Numbered from the stretch's first letter, positions 17,122-26,395 are shown. The stretch is DNA of 44,769 nt from Sabulitectum sp964386635 (GCA_964386635.1 CAYLRO010000024.1:1-44769), one strand, 5' to 3'. Notes: generated by a model from the sequence alone, not told the origin. Translations and numbers: made by a program.

Positions 17122-17475
17122 TTAATCGGCCCAGTATATGATCCTTCCGCACGTGGGACAGGTGTTTACCCGGGCATTTCTATCCGGGTCGGAGCAGATT
17201 GCTGTGGGAAGCCTTGTAAGGCACCCTGTACATCGTCCCATCAAAGCAGGTACAACAGCATTACCATAGTGTTTGGTGAGCTGAGTGTAGAGCCCCCGCC
17301 ATTTCCTGTTGATCTTAACGGAATATGCCTCGCGAAGCTCTTTCAATTCGCTGAGAGCACCTTCTGTTTGCAAACCCATGTCAGCCTCTTTGTCCCGGAT
17401 GTCCTTCCTGCCAAGGTCGGTGATCATCACATCCAGATCGTGCAGGCTGATCAGCTTTTCCAGTTGTTTATCCAT
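17122..17475 (-). CDS. Small coiled-coil / C4 zinc-ribbon protein
   Basis: The protein has 117 residues. The first ~75 form a helical, probably coiled-coil hairpin. The C-terminus is a four-cysteine ribbon, CTGC ... CPTCGRIIYW, typical of the zf-RING_7 (PF02591) family, whose biochemical role is unsettled; nucleic-acid binding has been proposed. It starts at ATG 17475, sharing bases with the stop of the EIIA gene (TGATG). The family is usually about twice as long, so this is a short version with a truncated coiled coil. Confidence 0.8.
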   Translation of the reverse strand: MDKQLEKLISLHDLDVMITDLGRKDIRDKEADMGLQTEGALSELKELREAYSVKINRKWRGLYTQLTKHYGNAVVPALMGRCTGCLTRLPTAICSDPDRNARVNTCPTCGRIIYWAD

Positions 17476-17912
17476 CAGTCCTCCTGCTCACATAACTGGA
17501 ATTTCAGGAGATCAAACAGCTTCTCTGCTGAATCTGCAGAAGCAACCTCATCTCCGGATTTTCTGACTCTTCCTGCAATGTGACTCAGGAAAGAGGAGTG
17601 TTCCTCAGATGAATTCGGTTTAACTGGTGAGATAAACAGAATAACGGTATGTACCTTTTCATCCGGCCAGGGTATTCCCTCTTCCGACCTGCCAACAGCA
17701 ATTGACAATTTGTCAACAAGAATGCTTCTGCAGTGAGGAAGAGAAATCCCCTCGTGAACAACAGTGGCCCCTACCTGCTCTCTCACATCAAGAGCACCTG
17801 CCAGAAGTTTTCTGGTCTCGGCGCCAAACGGGAACAGGTTGAGAAGCTCGTTTACTGCCTGTTTTCTGTCAGTTGATTCAAGATCAAATTTACATAGAGA
17901 TGTATACTTCAA
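17475..17912 (-). CDS. PTS EIIA-Ntr-like (PtsN-type) protein
   Basis: This is a PTS_EIIA type 2 domain of 145 residues. The phosphoacceptor motif GISLPHCRS is intact (His60 from this start; the usual form is GIALPHGRS). VVHEGIS and AVGRSEEGIPW also fit the family. I choose TTG 17912, 7 nt after GGGAG. An in-frame ATG at 17939 has no ribosome site and lies between the predicted -10 box and the transcription start. No EI, HPr or sugar permease is in the window, so it more likely plays the regulatory PtsN role, phosphorylated by proteins encoded elsewhere. First gene of the operon with the zinc ribbon, guaB and pseudokinase. Confidence 0.85.
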   Translation of the reverse strand: MKYTSLCKFDLESTDRKQAVNELLNLFPFGAETRKLLAGALDVREQVGATVVHEGISLPHCRSILVDKLSIAVGRSEEGIPWPDEKVHTVILFISPVKPNSSEEHSSFLSHIAGRVRKSGDEVASADSAEKLFDLLKFQLCEQED

Positions 17913-17941
17913 ATTTCTTCTCCCTTGCCTTTTCAGCATCT

Positions 17942-17969
17942 AATATAGAATACTGCACATGTCCTGCAA
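17942..17969 (-). promoter_or_regulatory. Predicted promoter of the ptsN-like/guaB operon
   Basis: On the minus strand, TTGCAG (17969-17964), a 16-nt spacer and TATATT (17947-17942). The transcription start would fall near 17935, downstream of the ATG at 17939, which supports the TTG start at 17912. Confidence 0.6.
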
Positions 17970-17990
17970 GTTGAAGGTTAAACAACGTGA

Positions 17991-20483
17991 ATGAGTAATA
18001 TGCAAAGTAATAGAGATTTGTACACTGGCCTGCAGATGAACCACTGCTGGGCAGTCTATGTGGACAGTGCTACTAAATGCTTTCATTCCAATGGCTTGGA
18101 AGACCTGGCCGATGCTCTGGGAATGCAGATCAAAACGCTTACTTCTCTGCTGGCCGGAACCTCGAATGGTCAATGGCCCGTTCATATTGGAGGCAGGCTG
18201 TTACAGGCTTCATCTTTTCACTCCGGTTCCGGAGGGAAAACTGTGTTGATATCAGAGATTTCACCGGAACAACTGATGCTGAATCTTCAGTCCATCACCG
18301 GTGAAGAATTACAGGTTCTCACATCTTTTTCAGGAAAAGTGCTGGCAGCATCTGCAAAAGCGCTGGAGATGTTCCCTGGAAAGAACAAACTGTCTTCCAT
18401 GTTTGATTCCTCTTCTTCAGGCGCCATCGAGGCAGCACTTCTAAAGTGTTCAGTTGAAGGGTTCGTACATGATTTTCTTGTAAGCAGCACTGAAAAAAAA
18501 GGGAACAGAACTAACTACAGCATTAAGATGCGGAATGTTCCGGCGCCTGGCAGGCTTGTTCTCAGTCAGCTGTCCATTCCTTCCGTTGCAGTTGTTACCG
18601 GAACCATGGACAGGAACAATCTGATAAACGTTCTACTGGAAGAAAGCTTCTGTCCCAGCATCATACTGGACTCAAAAGGAATTGTGAAATCCATGAACAC
18701 AATCGCCAGAGATCTATGCTTGAAATACTGGCAAAGCGATCCCACAGGCAAGCCTGTTTTCAACCTCGTCCACCCTGATCAGCAGTCCTCCATAATTCAA
18801 AGACATGAGCAAAGGGTTCGGGGATTCGCTGTTCCGTCAAGATACTCAGTAAAACTGAATACAATAGACAGAGGGTCCGATCTTGCAACAGAAATCTCAG
18901 TTGTCCCCCTCCATAATCTGGACAGATGGGTTGTTTTCATCAGGCCGCCTGGAGGACAGGATATTCCCGGGAACTCTGGAGTATCTCTGTACTCATCTGA
19001 GTCATACAAAAAACTGAATATGAAGAAAGACATCTCACCTGAAGAAATCCTGCTTCTGCTGGTGGAATCCCTCAAGGCGAAGTCAGCTGCCTGGATCACA
19101 GACAGTGCCATGGTTACCGCAGGAGATTCCACGAATCTAATGACGGCCCTGGAAGGCACTGACCTTGCAGCAGCAGGATCCGGATTCATTGATGCATCCA
19201 CTTACATTCATAGAATTGATTTCGGATTCGGCCTGTCCCATCTGGTAGTAAGGGGTTTGTCAAAGGGTTCAGACACAACCTTTCAGATGGAAGCTCTTCA
19301 AACAGCATCAAGGATTCTTGACGGACATCAGGTCAGGGCAATTCTGAAAGAAGAGCGCAAAATACTGGCCTTGATGAGAGACATAGCCACAGCCTATCTG
19401 AAGCGCACTGAAACCCTGGACGGATTGCTTGCTGACTTTGCCAGGGGTTGTGGAGCGGAAACTGCAGCGGTTTTCAGAGTTGCAAGGAACGGAAGTTTCC
19501 TGCAGGGAATTGCCGGCGCCGGTATGGTGGGAGACCTCCCTGATCTTCCTCTGGAAACGCTGAATACTGCATCGTGGGCCTGTCTCCGTGGTGAAACTGC
19601 TTTCTATACAGAGTCTCCGGAAGGCGATCTCAGGTTTGCCAGGGTATTCAGAGAATCATTATCGGAACTTGCAGTACCGTTCTTCAGCGGAACAACCCCT
19701 GAAGGAGCAATTCTCATAGCATCGGCAGAAAAAGAGAGATTCACCCCTTCAGCAGCTGAACTTGCCGGGCTGCTGGCCCTTCTGTTCACTGTTCCTGAAG
19801 GAGTCTCGATAAACGAAAATGAGCTCGACTTCAACCGCTTCTCCAATCCGCTGAAAGATCTTTCATCAGAGGTAGCCATCCATCACCTCTCTGCACTTCA
19901 GGCAGCAGTGCACCAGAGAGCAGACTTCCTTGCTGAAGGTGCAAATGATACAGACAAGCAGATCAAAGCCCTTCTGGAATCAGTAAACAGACTGGGTTTC
20001 TACAGTAGATGGACACTATGGTTCCTGAGAGCTTCTCTGTACGGTGGAAGACCTGATCAGAAGTGGATGGACCCGGTCCCGCTTCTGGAAAAAACTCTTA
20101 TTGAATTTCACCGGTTTGCTGATCCTGAAGGAATGAAACTGGAATTCATCCCTCCCATGAGCGATATTGAGGTTTGCACAGACGGGGCATTTGTAAGCAT
20201 GATAGCCCGATCCTTTTTGATGTGCATTCTTGAAAATTGTCAGGGATGCGAAAAGATCACTTTAAAGGTACAGGAAAAAGGAGATCACTGGACATTCGGC
20301 TTTGACTGCCTGGGAAACAACATCCCCGGAGAGTGCCTCTCAACCGCCAGACAGCCGGACAACAAGAATGCCTCTTTCAGTCTGGCATGGAAACTGACTG
20401 AAGAGCTGGGAGGAACAGTAAGTACCTTTTCCAGCATGGGCAAATCCACAAGAATGGTTACAAGACTCAGAATAAGCGGATAA
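17991..20483 (+). CDS. PAS-GAF multidomain protein with degenerate histidine-kinase C-terminus
   Basis: The protein has 830 residues, no signal peptide and no membrane segment. A PAS domain lies near 215-320 (LEESFCPSIILDSKGIVKSM ... FNLVHPDQQSSI). A GAF domain lies near 465-610 (LLADFARGCGAETAAVFRV ... AVPFFSGTTPEGAILIAS). The end (about 690-830) keeps the outline of HATPase_c: an Asn in ILENC, DCLGNNIPG for the G1 box, and LAWKLTEELGGTVSTFSSMG for the final glycine motif. No convincing H-box is seen (SSEVAIHHLSALQ is the nearest), so autophosphorylation is doubtful. ATG 17991 has no strong ribosome site. It is divergent from the EIIA gene and 15 nt before queA. Probably a cytosolic sensor; the signal is unknown. 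Confidence 0.75.
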   Translation: MSNMQSNRDLYTGLQMNHCWAVYVDSATKCFHSNGLEDLADALGMQIKTLTSLLAGTSNGQWPVHIGGRLLQASSFHSGSGGKTVLISEISPEQLMLNLQSITGEELQVLTSFSGKVLAASAKALEMFPGKNKLSSMFDSSSSGAIEAALLKCSVEGFVHDFLVSSTEKKGNRTNYSIKMRNVPAPGRLVLSQLSIPSVAVVTGTMDRNNLINVLLEESFCPSIILDSKGIVKSMNTIARDLCLKYWQSDPTGKPVFNLVHPDQQSSIIQRHEQRVRGFAVPSRYSVKLNTIDRGSDLATEISVVPLHNLDRWVVFIRPPGGQDIPGNSGVSLYSSESYKKLNMKKDISPEEILLLLVESLKAKSAAWITDSAMVTAGDSTNLMTALEGTDLAAAGSGFIDASTYIHRIDFGFGLSHLVVRGLSKGSDTTFQMEALQTASRILDGHQVRAILKEERKILALMRDIATAYLKRTETLDGLLADFARGCGAETAAVFRVARNGSFLQGIAGAGMVGDLPDLPLETLNTASWACLRGETAFYTESPEGDLRFARVFRESLSELAVPFFSGTTPEGAILIASAEKERFTPSAAELAGLLALLFTVPEGVSINENELDFNRFSNPLKDLSSEVAIHHLSALQAAVHQRADFLAEGANDTDKQIKALLESVNRLGFYSRWTLWFLRASLYGGRPDQKWMDPVPLLEKTLIEFHRFADPEGMKLEFIPPMSDIEVCTDGAFVSMIARSFLMCILENCQGCEKITLKVQEKGDHWTFGFDCLGNNIPGECLSTARQPDNKNASFSLAWKLTEELGGTVSTFSSMGKSTRMVTRLRISG

Positions 20484-20498
20484 TCCGCCGGAGGATAA

Positions 20499-21524
20499 AT
20501 GCTTACGAAATCGGATCTCACATACGATCTCCCTGAAGAACTCATCGCACAGAATCCCCCTGAGGATCGAGGAACATGCAGACTCATGGTGCTTGACAGG
20601 AAATCAGGCAGCATTGGAGAAACAGTATTCAATGAAATCGGAACTTTCTTCACAAAGAAAGACACCCTTGTCCTTAACAACACCAAAGTAATAAATGCCC
20701 GACTCAACGGAAACAGAGTACCAACAGGCGGGGCAGTTGAGCTGCTTCTTCTGGAGAAAAAGGAAGACGACACCTGGAAGGTTATGGTAAGGCCGGGCAG
20801 AAGGTGCAGAAAAGGACAGATTTTCTCCTTTCCGGAAAATCTCACTGGTACAGTAACTGAAGAGCTGGGCATGGGCAGGGCGCTGGTACAATTCAGATCA
20901 CAGGATTTTACAGAAAAGGTACTGAAAAGAGTGGGCTCTGTACCTCTGCCCCCTTATATAAAACGTTCTGTCCGCAAAGCTGATGAGCTCAGGTACCAGA
21001 CTGTATTCGCGGAAAAAGACGGAGCCGTGGCAGCGCCCACTGCCGGGCTTCATTTCACTGACGAGCTTCTTGTATCATTGAGGGAGCAGGGAGTGAGAAC
21101 AGAGTATATCACTCTGCATGTTGGCCCGGGAACTTTTCAGCCTCTCAGGGAAGAGATACTGGAAGACAACCAGATGGAAGAGGAACGCTACTGCATCCCG
21201 GAACATGTAGCAGGAAAACTGAAAAACGCCAGAGCTGAAGGCGGGAGGATTGCTGCAGTTGGAACAACGGTTGTCCGGGCGCTTGAATCGGTTGATTTTG
21301 ATCAGCCGTCATGCCTGGAGGGAAGAACATCAATTTTCATCCATCCTCCCTACCGTTTCAGGAATGTGGATCTGCTTCTTACCAATTTCCACCTTCCCGG
21401 AAGTTCTCTGATTTCTCTGGTGGGAAGCTTCGCCGGACTTGATTTTATAATGGAGGCATACCGGAAGGCTGTAGAAAAAGGTTACAGGTTTTACAGCTAC
21501 GGTGATGCCATGTTGATCATCTGA
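20499..21524 (+). CDS. queA: S-adenosylmethionine:tRNA ribosyltransferase-isomerase
   Basis: QueA transfers and isomerises the ribosyl group of AdoMet onto 7-aminomethyl-deazaguanine in tRNA, forming epoxyqueuosine. The protein has 341 residues and is full length. Family motifs are clear: YDLPEELIAQNPPEDRGTCR at the N-terminus, VMVRPGRRCRKGQ, AAPTAGLHFT, TLHVGPGTFQP and NFHLPGSSLISLVGSFAG near the end. GGAGG stands 5 nt before ATG 20499. Its partner tgt is two genes downstream. Confidence 0.96.
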   Translation: MLTKSDLTYDLPEELIAQNPPEDRGTCRLMVLDRKSGSIGETVFNEIGTFFTKKDTLVLNNTKVINARLNGNRVPTGGAVELLLLEKKEDDTWKVMVRPGRRCRKGQIFSFPENLTGTVTEELGMGRALVQFRSQDFTEKVLKRVGSVPLPPYIKRSVRKADELRYQTVFAEKDGAVAAPTAGLHFTDELLVSLREQGVRTEYITLHVGPGTFQPLREEILEDNQMEEERYCIPEHVAGKLKNARAEGGRIAAVGTTVVRALESVDFDQPSCLEGRTSIFIHPPYRFRNVDLLLTNFHLPGSSLISLVGSFAGLDFIMEAYRKAVEKGYRFYSYGDAMLII

Positions 21525-21534
21525 GGAGATTGAT

Positions 21535-22698
21535 TTGCCCTATACAGCACAAAAACCCGCAGCAGCAGGTAAAGTAATTGCTCTTTCTGTAACAGAAACT
21601 CTTTTTGTTCTATCCTGGGGAGCACTGGGAGGTGCTGTACTTGTACCTTTCACCGGTTTCTGGTATGCAGGAATACTTCCTGCCATACTGATAGCCGCTT
21701 TCTTTCTGGCAAAAATTGAAACGAAAGAGGAGACCGGACCTCTCCTGGCATTCGAGCTGAGACAATACTCTCTGCAAAGAAAAAGAAATGTTTCCCTGTG
21801 GAGAACATTCTACAGGATCACAGTCACTGCTGTTCTAACCCCGCTTCTTATGCTGAGCTGCATAACACTGCTCTTTAAAACCAGATCCATTCCTGAACTG
21901 CTCTCCAGAGTTAAAATTTCCCAGATGGACAGAAGGCTGGACCCGAGACCTCCCAGGGTGCTTGAGGAGAATCGGCAAAGTGCAATGAGCAGGTCCAGAA
22001 TTCTTATCGCTGTTCCTCTGGTTGCTTCACTGGCAGTATTTTTTCTGATGCATTCAGTCCCTGCTGTTGTTAAAATCCAGGAGATATCCACAGAGGAGGG
22101 TCTGCCTGAACATGAAAGTGAACTTCTGGCAAACTACCTTGAGATAACAACTCTTCATCCTGAGGAGCTTGAATACCATGTAAGACTTGCAAGTCTATAC
22201 TACAGAAACAACATGGATGAAGACCTGCAGAACCAGCTTGATCTGATAAGAGAGCTGGACCCTGACCATGCCATCCTTCTCCTTGCAGACACAACGGAAT
22301 TCTCCTTTGAAATGCTTGAGCCTGATTCAACAGAGGTTGAAAGCCTTATAACCACTGTTCTGATTCCCGTTGTGATACCTGAAGCCCGGGACTCCACTGC
22401 AGCCGACTCTCTCAGCGAAACAGTTGCCGATACCCTCTCCCTGCCTGCAGACACCGTTGTCATCCTCCCGGACACCATTGTGGAGTTTGTGCCGGATACC
22501 ATTGCGGAATCCGTGCCGGATACTGTGGTGGAACTCATGCCTGACACGCTGACTGAAGCTGCTTCTGATGATTCAGCCGCTGTTGAACCCACGGTTCCGG
22601 AAGAATTGCCTGAACCTGTCGAAACAGAAATTGAAGCTGACAATACTTCAACAAACGGAGAAGAAGATTTTGAGCCGGACACCCTCATTCAGCCTTAA
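21535..22698 (+). CDS. Membrane protein with acidic PDT-repeat tail, between queA and tgt
   Basis: The protein has 387 residues and belongs to no family I recognise. The start is TTG 21535, 6 nt after GAGGAG. Four hydrophobic stretches suggest membrane helices near 15-35, 42-60, 90-112 and 155-175. A TPR-like helical region follows (about 195-250). The last ~110 residues are acidic and repetitive: about five spaced copies of P(A/D)DT(V/I), e.g. PADTVVILPDTIVEFVPDT. These alternate DT and E residues over aliphatic ones. The tail is probably disordered and outside the membrane. It lies in the queuosine operon, 10 nt after queA, and its 3' end overlaps tgt by 29 nt. Confidence 0.75.
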   Translation: MPYTAQKPAAAGKVIALSVTETLFVLSWGALGGAVLVPFTGFWYAGILPAILIAAFFLAKIETKEETGPLLAFELRQYSLQRKRNVSLWRTFYRITVTAVLTPLLMLSCITLLFKTRSIPELLSRVKISQMDRRLDPRPPRVLEENRQSAMSRSRILIAVPLVASLAVFFLMHSVPAVVKIQEISTEEGLPEHESELLANYLEITTLHPEELEYHVRLASLYYRNNMDEDLQNQLDLIRELDPDHAILLLADTTEFSFEMLEPDSTEVESLITTVLIPVVIPEARDSTAADSLSETVADTLSLPADTVVILPDTIVEFVPDTIAESVPDTVVELMPDTLTEAASDDSAAVEPTVPEELPEPVETEIEADNTSTNGEEDFEPDTLIQP

Positions 22699-23791
22699 CT
22701 GCACCAGCGGAAAAGCCCGGTCAGGCACTTTGAACCTTCTTCACGGGCCTGTTGAAACTCCTGTATTCATGCCGGTGGGAACCCAGGCAACAGTGAAAAC
22801 CGTAAGAAATTCGGATCTGAGAGAAGACGGATACAACATCATTCTGGGAAACACATATCATCTGTATCTCAGGCCCGGTCTGGAACTGATGGAAAAGGCA
22901 GGCGGGCTGCATTCATTCATGAACTGGGACAGGAATATTCTCACAGACAGCGGAGGATTTCAACTCTTCAGCCTTTCAGCCCTGAGAAAGGTTACAGAAG
23001 AGGGCTACAGTTTTCAGTCACACATTGACGGCAGCAGTCATATCCTTACTCCGGAAAAGGTTGTGGAGGCACAATCTGTGTTCGGAAGCGACATTATGAT
23101 GATTCTGGATGAGTGTCTGGAACAGCCCAGTGATGAAGCCAGAACCGCAGATTCCATTCAGCTGACACTCAGGTGGGCTGAAAGAGCAAGAATTCTTCAC
23201 CCGGAAAACGGACAGGCGATGTTCGGTATTGTGCAGGGCGGCGGGTTCCCCCATCTAAGAGAACAGTGTGCAGAAAAACTTGTCGGAATGGACTTTGACG
23301 GATACGCAATTGGCGGAGTTGCTGTAGGTGAAGAAAGACCGATGATGGAACTGGCGGTAAAAAGCTGCATCGATGTGCTTCCGCAGAACAGGCCAAGATA
23401 CCTGATGGGTGTGGGAAAACCCGAGGACATTGTTGATTTCGTTGGAATGGGAGTGGATATGTTCGACTGTGTCGTTCCCACCAGAAATGCAAGAGGAGCC
23501 TGCTTCTTCGTGCCTGAAGGCCGGATAAACATCCGAAATGCAAAATTCCGGGATGACTTCAGACCTGTACAGGAAGATTGTGACTGCTACGTGTGCAGGA
23601 ATCACACGAGAGCCTATCTCCGTCACCTTTTCGTTGCAAGGGAATGGCTGGCACCAATATTCGCAACTCTTCACAACCTTCATTACTTTGCAAAACTGAC
23701 AGAACAGCTGAGAGAAGCCATAAAGGAAAACCGGTTTGAAGCAACATCAAAAGAGCTTCTCAGCAGAATGGGTAAACTTGTCACTGCCTGA
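22670..23791 (+). CDS. tgt: tRNA-guanine transglycosylase
   Basis: Tgt exchanges guanine-34 for preQ1 in tRNAs with GUN anticodons, the step before QueA. I start at TTG 22670, with GGAG 9 nt upstream. That gives 373 residues, close to the 375 of E. coli; earlier in-frame starts only add a low-complexity tail. Seen: GPVETPVFMPVGTQATVK, the catalytic TDSGGFQLFSL aspartate, GIVQGG, the nucleophile in DMFDCVVPTRNARG and the zinc site CDCYVC ... H. The overlap of 29 nt with the membrane protein suggests coupled translation. Confidence 0.95.
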   Translation: MSRTPSFSLNCTSGKARSGTLNLLHGPVETPVFMPVGTQATVKTVRNSDLREDGYNIILGNTYHLYLRPGLELMEKAGGLHSFMNWDRNILTDSGGFQLFSLSALRKVTEEGYSFQSHIDGSSHILTPEKVVEAQSVFGSDIMMILDECLEQPSDEARTADSIQLTLRWAERARILHPENGQAMFGIVQGGGFPHLREQCAEKLVGMDFDGYAIGGVAVGEERPMMELAVKSCIDVLPQNRPRYLMGVGKPEDIVDFVGMGVDMFDCVVPTRNARGACFFVPEGRINIRNAKFRDDFRPVQEDCDCYVCRNHTRAYLRHLFVAREWLAPIFATLHNLHYFAKLTEQLREAIKENRFEATSKELLSRMGKLVTA

Positions 23792-25004
23792 TAAGGTCAC
23801 TGTAGAATCTCTTGGCAACAGAGTTGGCGGAATAGCCAGACCTGAATCGGGAAGGGCTGTTTTTGTCAGGGGCGCCCTTCCAGGAGAAACAGTCCGTATC
23901 GGAAAACTCGTTGAGAAGAAAAACTTCATCGAGGCTGAACTGCTGTCAATTGAGGAACCTTCACCATTCAGAACGGAACCCTTCTGCGAATACTACGGCA
24001 GGTGCGGAGGATGCTCGCTGCAGCATCTGGAATACAGCAGGGAACTGCACTGGAAGAGAAAATGGATCGAAAAAGCACTCAGAGGGCTGGATACGCCGGA
24101 AGTAGAACCGGCTGTTCCTTCTCCGGACCAGAGAGGCTGCAGAAACAGAATCACTTTCCATGTTCACAGAGGCAGGCTCTGTCTCCACGCCTTTCGAGGA
24201 GACCCTATCCCTGTTAACAGCTGCCCTCTTATAAATCCTGCAGCAGTTGAAGTGCTGTTAAAACTGAAAAAAGCCACTCTGCCTGAGAAACTGAAAAAGG
24301 TTTCTGTTCGTGGTGCTGTTCATACAGGTGACGGTGTTATGGAGTTTTCAGGAGTTCCTGCGAAAATACCACCGGATCACAAACTTACAGTGTACAAAAG
24401 CTCTGGAAAAACCTGGCAGCTTCTCAGCGGCAATGGGATGAAGGAACGGATGGGAAATTTTGTTTTTCCTGTCCCGCCAGGGGGATTCTTCCAGGTAAAC
24501 ACGAAAGCTGCTGAAATTCTGGTTGACACCGTTTCAGAGATGGTTCCTGGAACTTCCGGTAATGTTCTGGACCTCTATGGCGGAGTGGGGACTTTCGGCA
24601 TTCCCCTGGCTGCAAGAGGCTTCAACGTGGATTCAGTTGAATCGAACAGAGAAGCATCTGAAGCCTGCACTGAAGCCGCCGGATTAAACCGGTTATCCGG
24701 CTTGAGTGTTGTCTGCCGAACAGACAGATCCTATCTCTCCCACGCAATCAGAAGAGGCAGGAGTTTTGATATTCTGGTTACCGATCCTCCGAGAACCGGG
24801 ATGGGAATCGAAGTTGCCGGGCTTATTGGAAAGCTCTTTCCTGAAATAATCGTGTATGTAAGCTGCAACCCTTTCACCGCCGGGAGAGACATTGCCGTTC
24901 TGGTGAAACGGGGATACAGAATAAAAAGAATAGTTCCTGTGGACTTGTTTCCAAGAACAGACCATGTGGAAACAGTATTCCTTCTTGAAGGAGGAGGCGA
25001 ATGA
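23736..25004 (+). CDS. rlmD: 23S rRNA (uracil-5)-methyltransferase, RlmD/RumA type
   Basis: This AdoMet-dependent enzyme makes 5-methyluridine in 23S rRNA or, in relatives, tRNA; the exact site cannot be told. It has 422 residues. An N-terminal TRAM domain (LPDKVTVESLGNRVGGIAR) is followed by an iron-sulfur site (Cys84, Cys90, Cys93 and Cys163), the AdoMet motif LDLYGGVGTFGIPLA, TDPPRTGM and the catalytic VSCNPFTAGRD. The TTG at 23736 (AGGA 8 nt upstream) overlaps tgt by 56 nt; an alternative TTG at 23778 would trim 14 residues without touching TRAM. Its stop overlaps the next gene in ATGA. Confidence 0.9.
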   Translation: MKQHQKSFSAEWVNLSLPDKVTVESLGNRVGGIARPESGRAVFVRGALPGETVRIGKLVEKKNFIEAELLSIEEPSPFRTEPFCEYYGRCGGCSLQHLEYSRELHWKRKWIEKALRGLDTPEVEPAVPSPDQRGCRNRITFHVHRGRLCLHAFRGDPIPVNSCPLINPAAVEVLLKLKKATLPEKLKKVSVRGAVHTGDGVMEFSGVPAKIPPDHKLTVYKSSGKTWQLLSGNGMKERMGNFVFPVPPGGFFQVNTKAAEILVDTVSEMVPGTSGNVLDLYGGVGTFGIPLAARGFNVDSVESNREASEACTEAAGLNRLSGLSVVCRTDRSYLSHAIRRGRSFDILVTDPPRTGMGIEVAGLIGKLFPEIIVYVSCNPFTAGRDIAVLVKRGYRIKRIVPVDLFPRTDHVETVFLLEGGGE

Positions 25005-26392
25005 AACCGTTTTTCTTTCTTGTTCTTTGCGTTTCTCTCTCTTCAGCATATCTCAACCTTGAAGACCCTCTTAACACCTGGCTTTACCACACTGAAACAT
25101 TCGGACCTCTGCTCTCCGCCAGGTTTCCGGACAGCCATTCTGTTAACCTTGAACCGGAATCACCAGGGGCCTGGATGTGGCATCTGATTCATGACAGAGC
25201 TGAAAGTCTTGTCTCTGAAGGGAACATTGCCGGCTTCGGTTATTCTGCCTCAGGGGAAGCACTTTATCAGGAGGATGAGTTTCAGTCAAGAGCAGGTGGC
25301 AGGTTTGAGTTTCAGGTAGAACCACTCAGCTGGCTTTCCATTCGGGAAAGGCTGTCTGTGTGGACTGGAAGCGACAGAATCCCGCCAGAAGGCTTCTCCC
25401 CCTATCATTTTGGACTTGAGCATGGAAGACATCTGTATGTTGACTGGGGATATGCCACAGCTGTTACAGGACCCTTACAGGTTTCGCTGGGACGAATTCC
25501 TCTGAGATGGGGACCGGGCAGGTTTTCCCAGCTTCTGATATCGGGAAAAGCACCGTCAATGGACATGCTGAAAATTGACCTGAGCCTTGGTGACATGGTG
25601 GAGTTCACAGGGTTCACTTCAACAATTGACTCAGACTCGTCAATCTGGCTGTCAGCGCATCGGCTGGACATCAAACCCCTGGAAAATCTCAGAATCGGTC
25701 TCTCAGAATCCATACTCTTCTCTGCAGGCAACATTGACCTTGCATACGGAAATCCTTTTGTACCATGGTATCCCGTTCAATGGAATGAAAGGGAAGACGA
25801 CAACGCCTTCCTGGCAGCAGACTGCAGCTGGCGACCTGTAACGGGCCTGCTGATGTACGGTGAGCTTCTCATTGATGACATACAGTACGAGAACAATCAG
25901 GGTGTCCCTGACAAGCTTGGCTGGACACTGGGCACTGATGGTTTTCATCAGGGAACAGGGCTGGGCGGAGTTCTGGAATACACTGCGATCCAGAGGTATG
26001 TTTACAGTCAGAGAAAAATCGTTAACTACTACCTTCATGACAATCGCATCATTGGCTGTCAGCTGGGACCGGATGCTGACAGAGTAACAGCTGAGCTGTC
26101 ATGGTGCGGGATGAAGGGTTTTACTGCAAGGCTTCAGGGAAACTCAACAAGGCAGGGCGAAGCCGATGTCTATGAAGGCTGGCCTGATACAGTGTATGCA
26201 GGCGGACCGTTTCCGTCAGGAATAGTGGAAACCACCAACCGGCTCTCTCTTGATGTAGGATGGTATCCGGAAAACTGGCTGGAGCTTCATGTAAGCGGCT
26301 ACATCTCCCACACAGACAATGCCGGACATGTGGAAAATCAGAGTTCATCAGATCAGGGCGGCGGTCTTCTGGTAAACATCGGAAGGTTGTAG
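25001..26392 (+). CDS. Wzi/capsule-assembly-like outer-membrane beta-barrel protein
   Basis: The protein has 463 residues with a cleavable signal peptide (MKPFFFLVLCVSLSSAYL). Alternating aromatic and polar residues suggest a beta-barrel. A central signature, GRIPLRWGPGRFSQLLISG and then APSMDMLKID, matches the capsule-assembly Wzi family (PF14052), whose members bind surface polysaccharide. ATG 25001 overlaps the methyltransferase stop by 4 nt. It is the last gene of the plus-strand operon and ends 3 nt from the tail of mogA on the other strand. No capsule genes are near, so the polysaccharide role is inferred from family only. Confidence 0.75.
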   Translation: MKPFFFLVLCVSLSSAYLNLEDPLNTWLYHTETFGPLLSARFPDSHSVNLEPESPGAWMWHLIHDRAESLVSEGNIAGFGYSASGEALYQEDEFQSRAGGRFEFQVEPLSWLSIRERLSVWTGSDRIPPEGFSPYHFGLEHGRHLYVDWGYATAVTGPLQVSLGRIPLRWGPGRFSQLLISGKAPSMDMLKIDLSLGDMVEFTGFTSTIDSDSSIWLSAHRLDIKPLENLRIGLSESILFSAGNIDLAYGNPFVPWYPVQWNEREDDNAFLAADCSWRPVTGLLMYGELLIDDIQYENNQGVPDKLGWTLGTDGFHQGTGLGGVLEYTAIQRYVYSQRKIVNYYLHDNRIIGCQLGPDADRVTAELSWCGMKGFTARLQGNSTRQGEADVYEGWPDTVYAGGPFPSGIVETTNRLSLDVGWYPENWLELHVSGYISHTDNAGHVENQSSSDQGGGLLVNIGRL

Positions 26393-26395
26393 CAG

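Noticed and set aside
17910..17939. ATG 17939 as start of the EIIA gene
   Set aside because: No ribosome site, and it would lie upstream of the predicted transcription start; TTG 17912 has GGGAG at 7 nt.
22568..22669. Longer tgt product from an earlier in-frame start
   Set aside because: The extra residues are low-complexity, out-of-frame products of the neighbour's acidic tail; TTG 22670 gives the family length.
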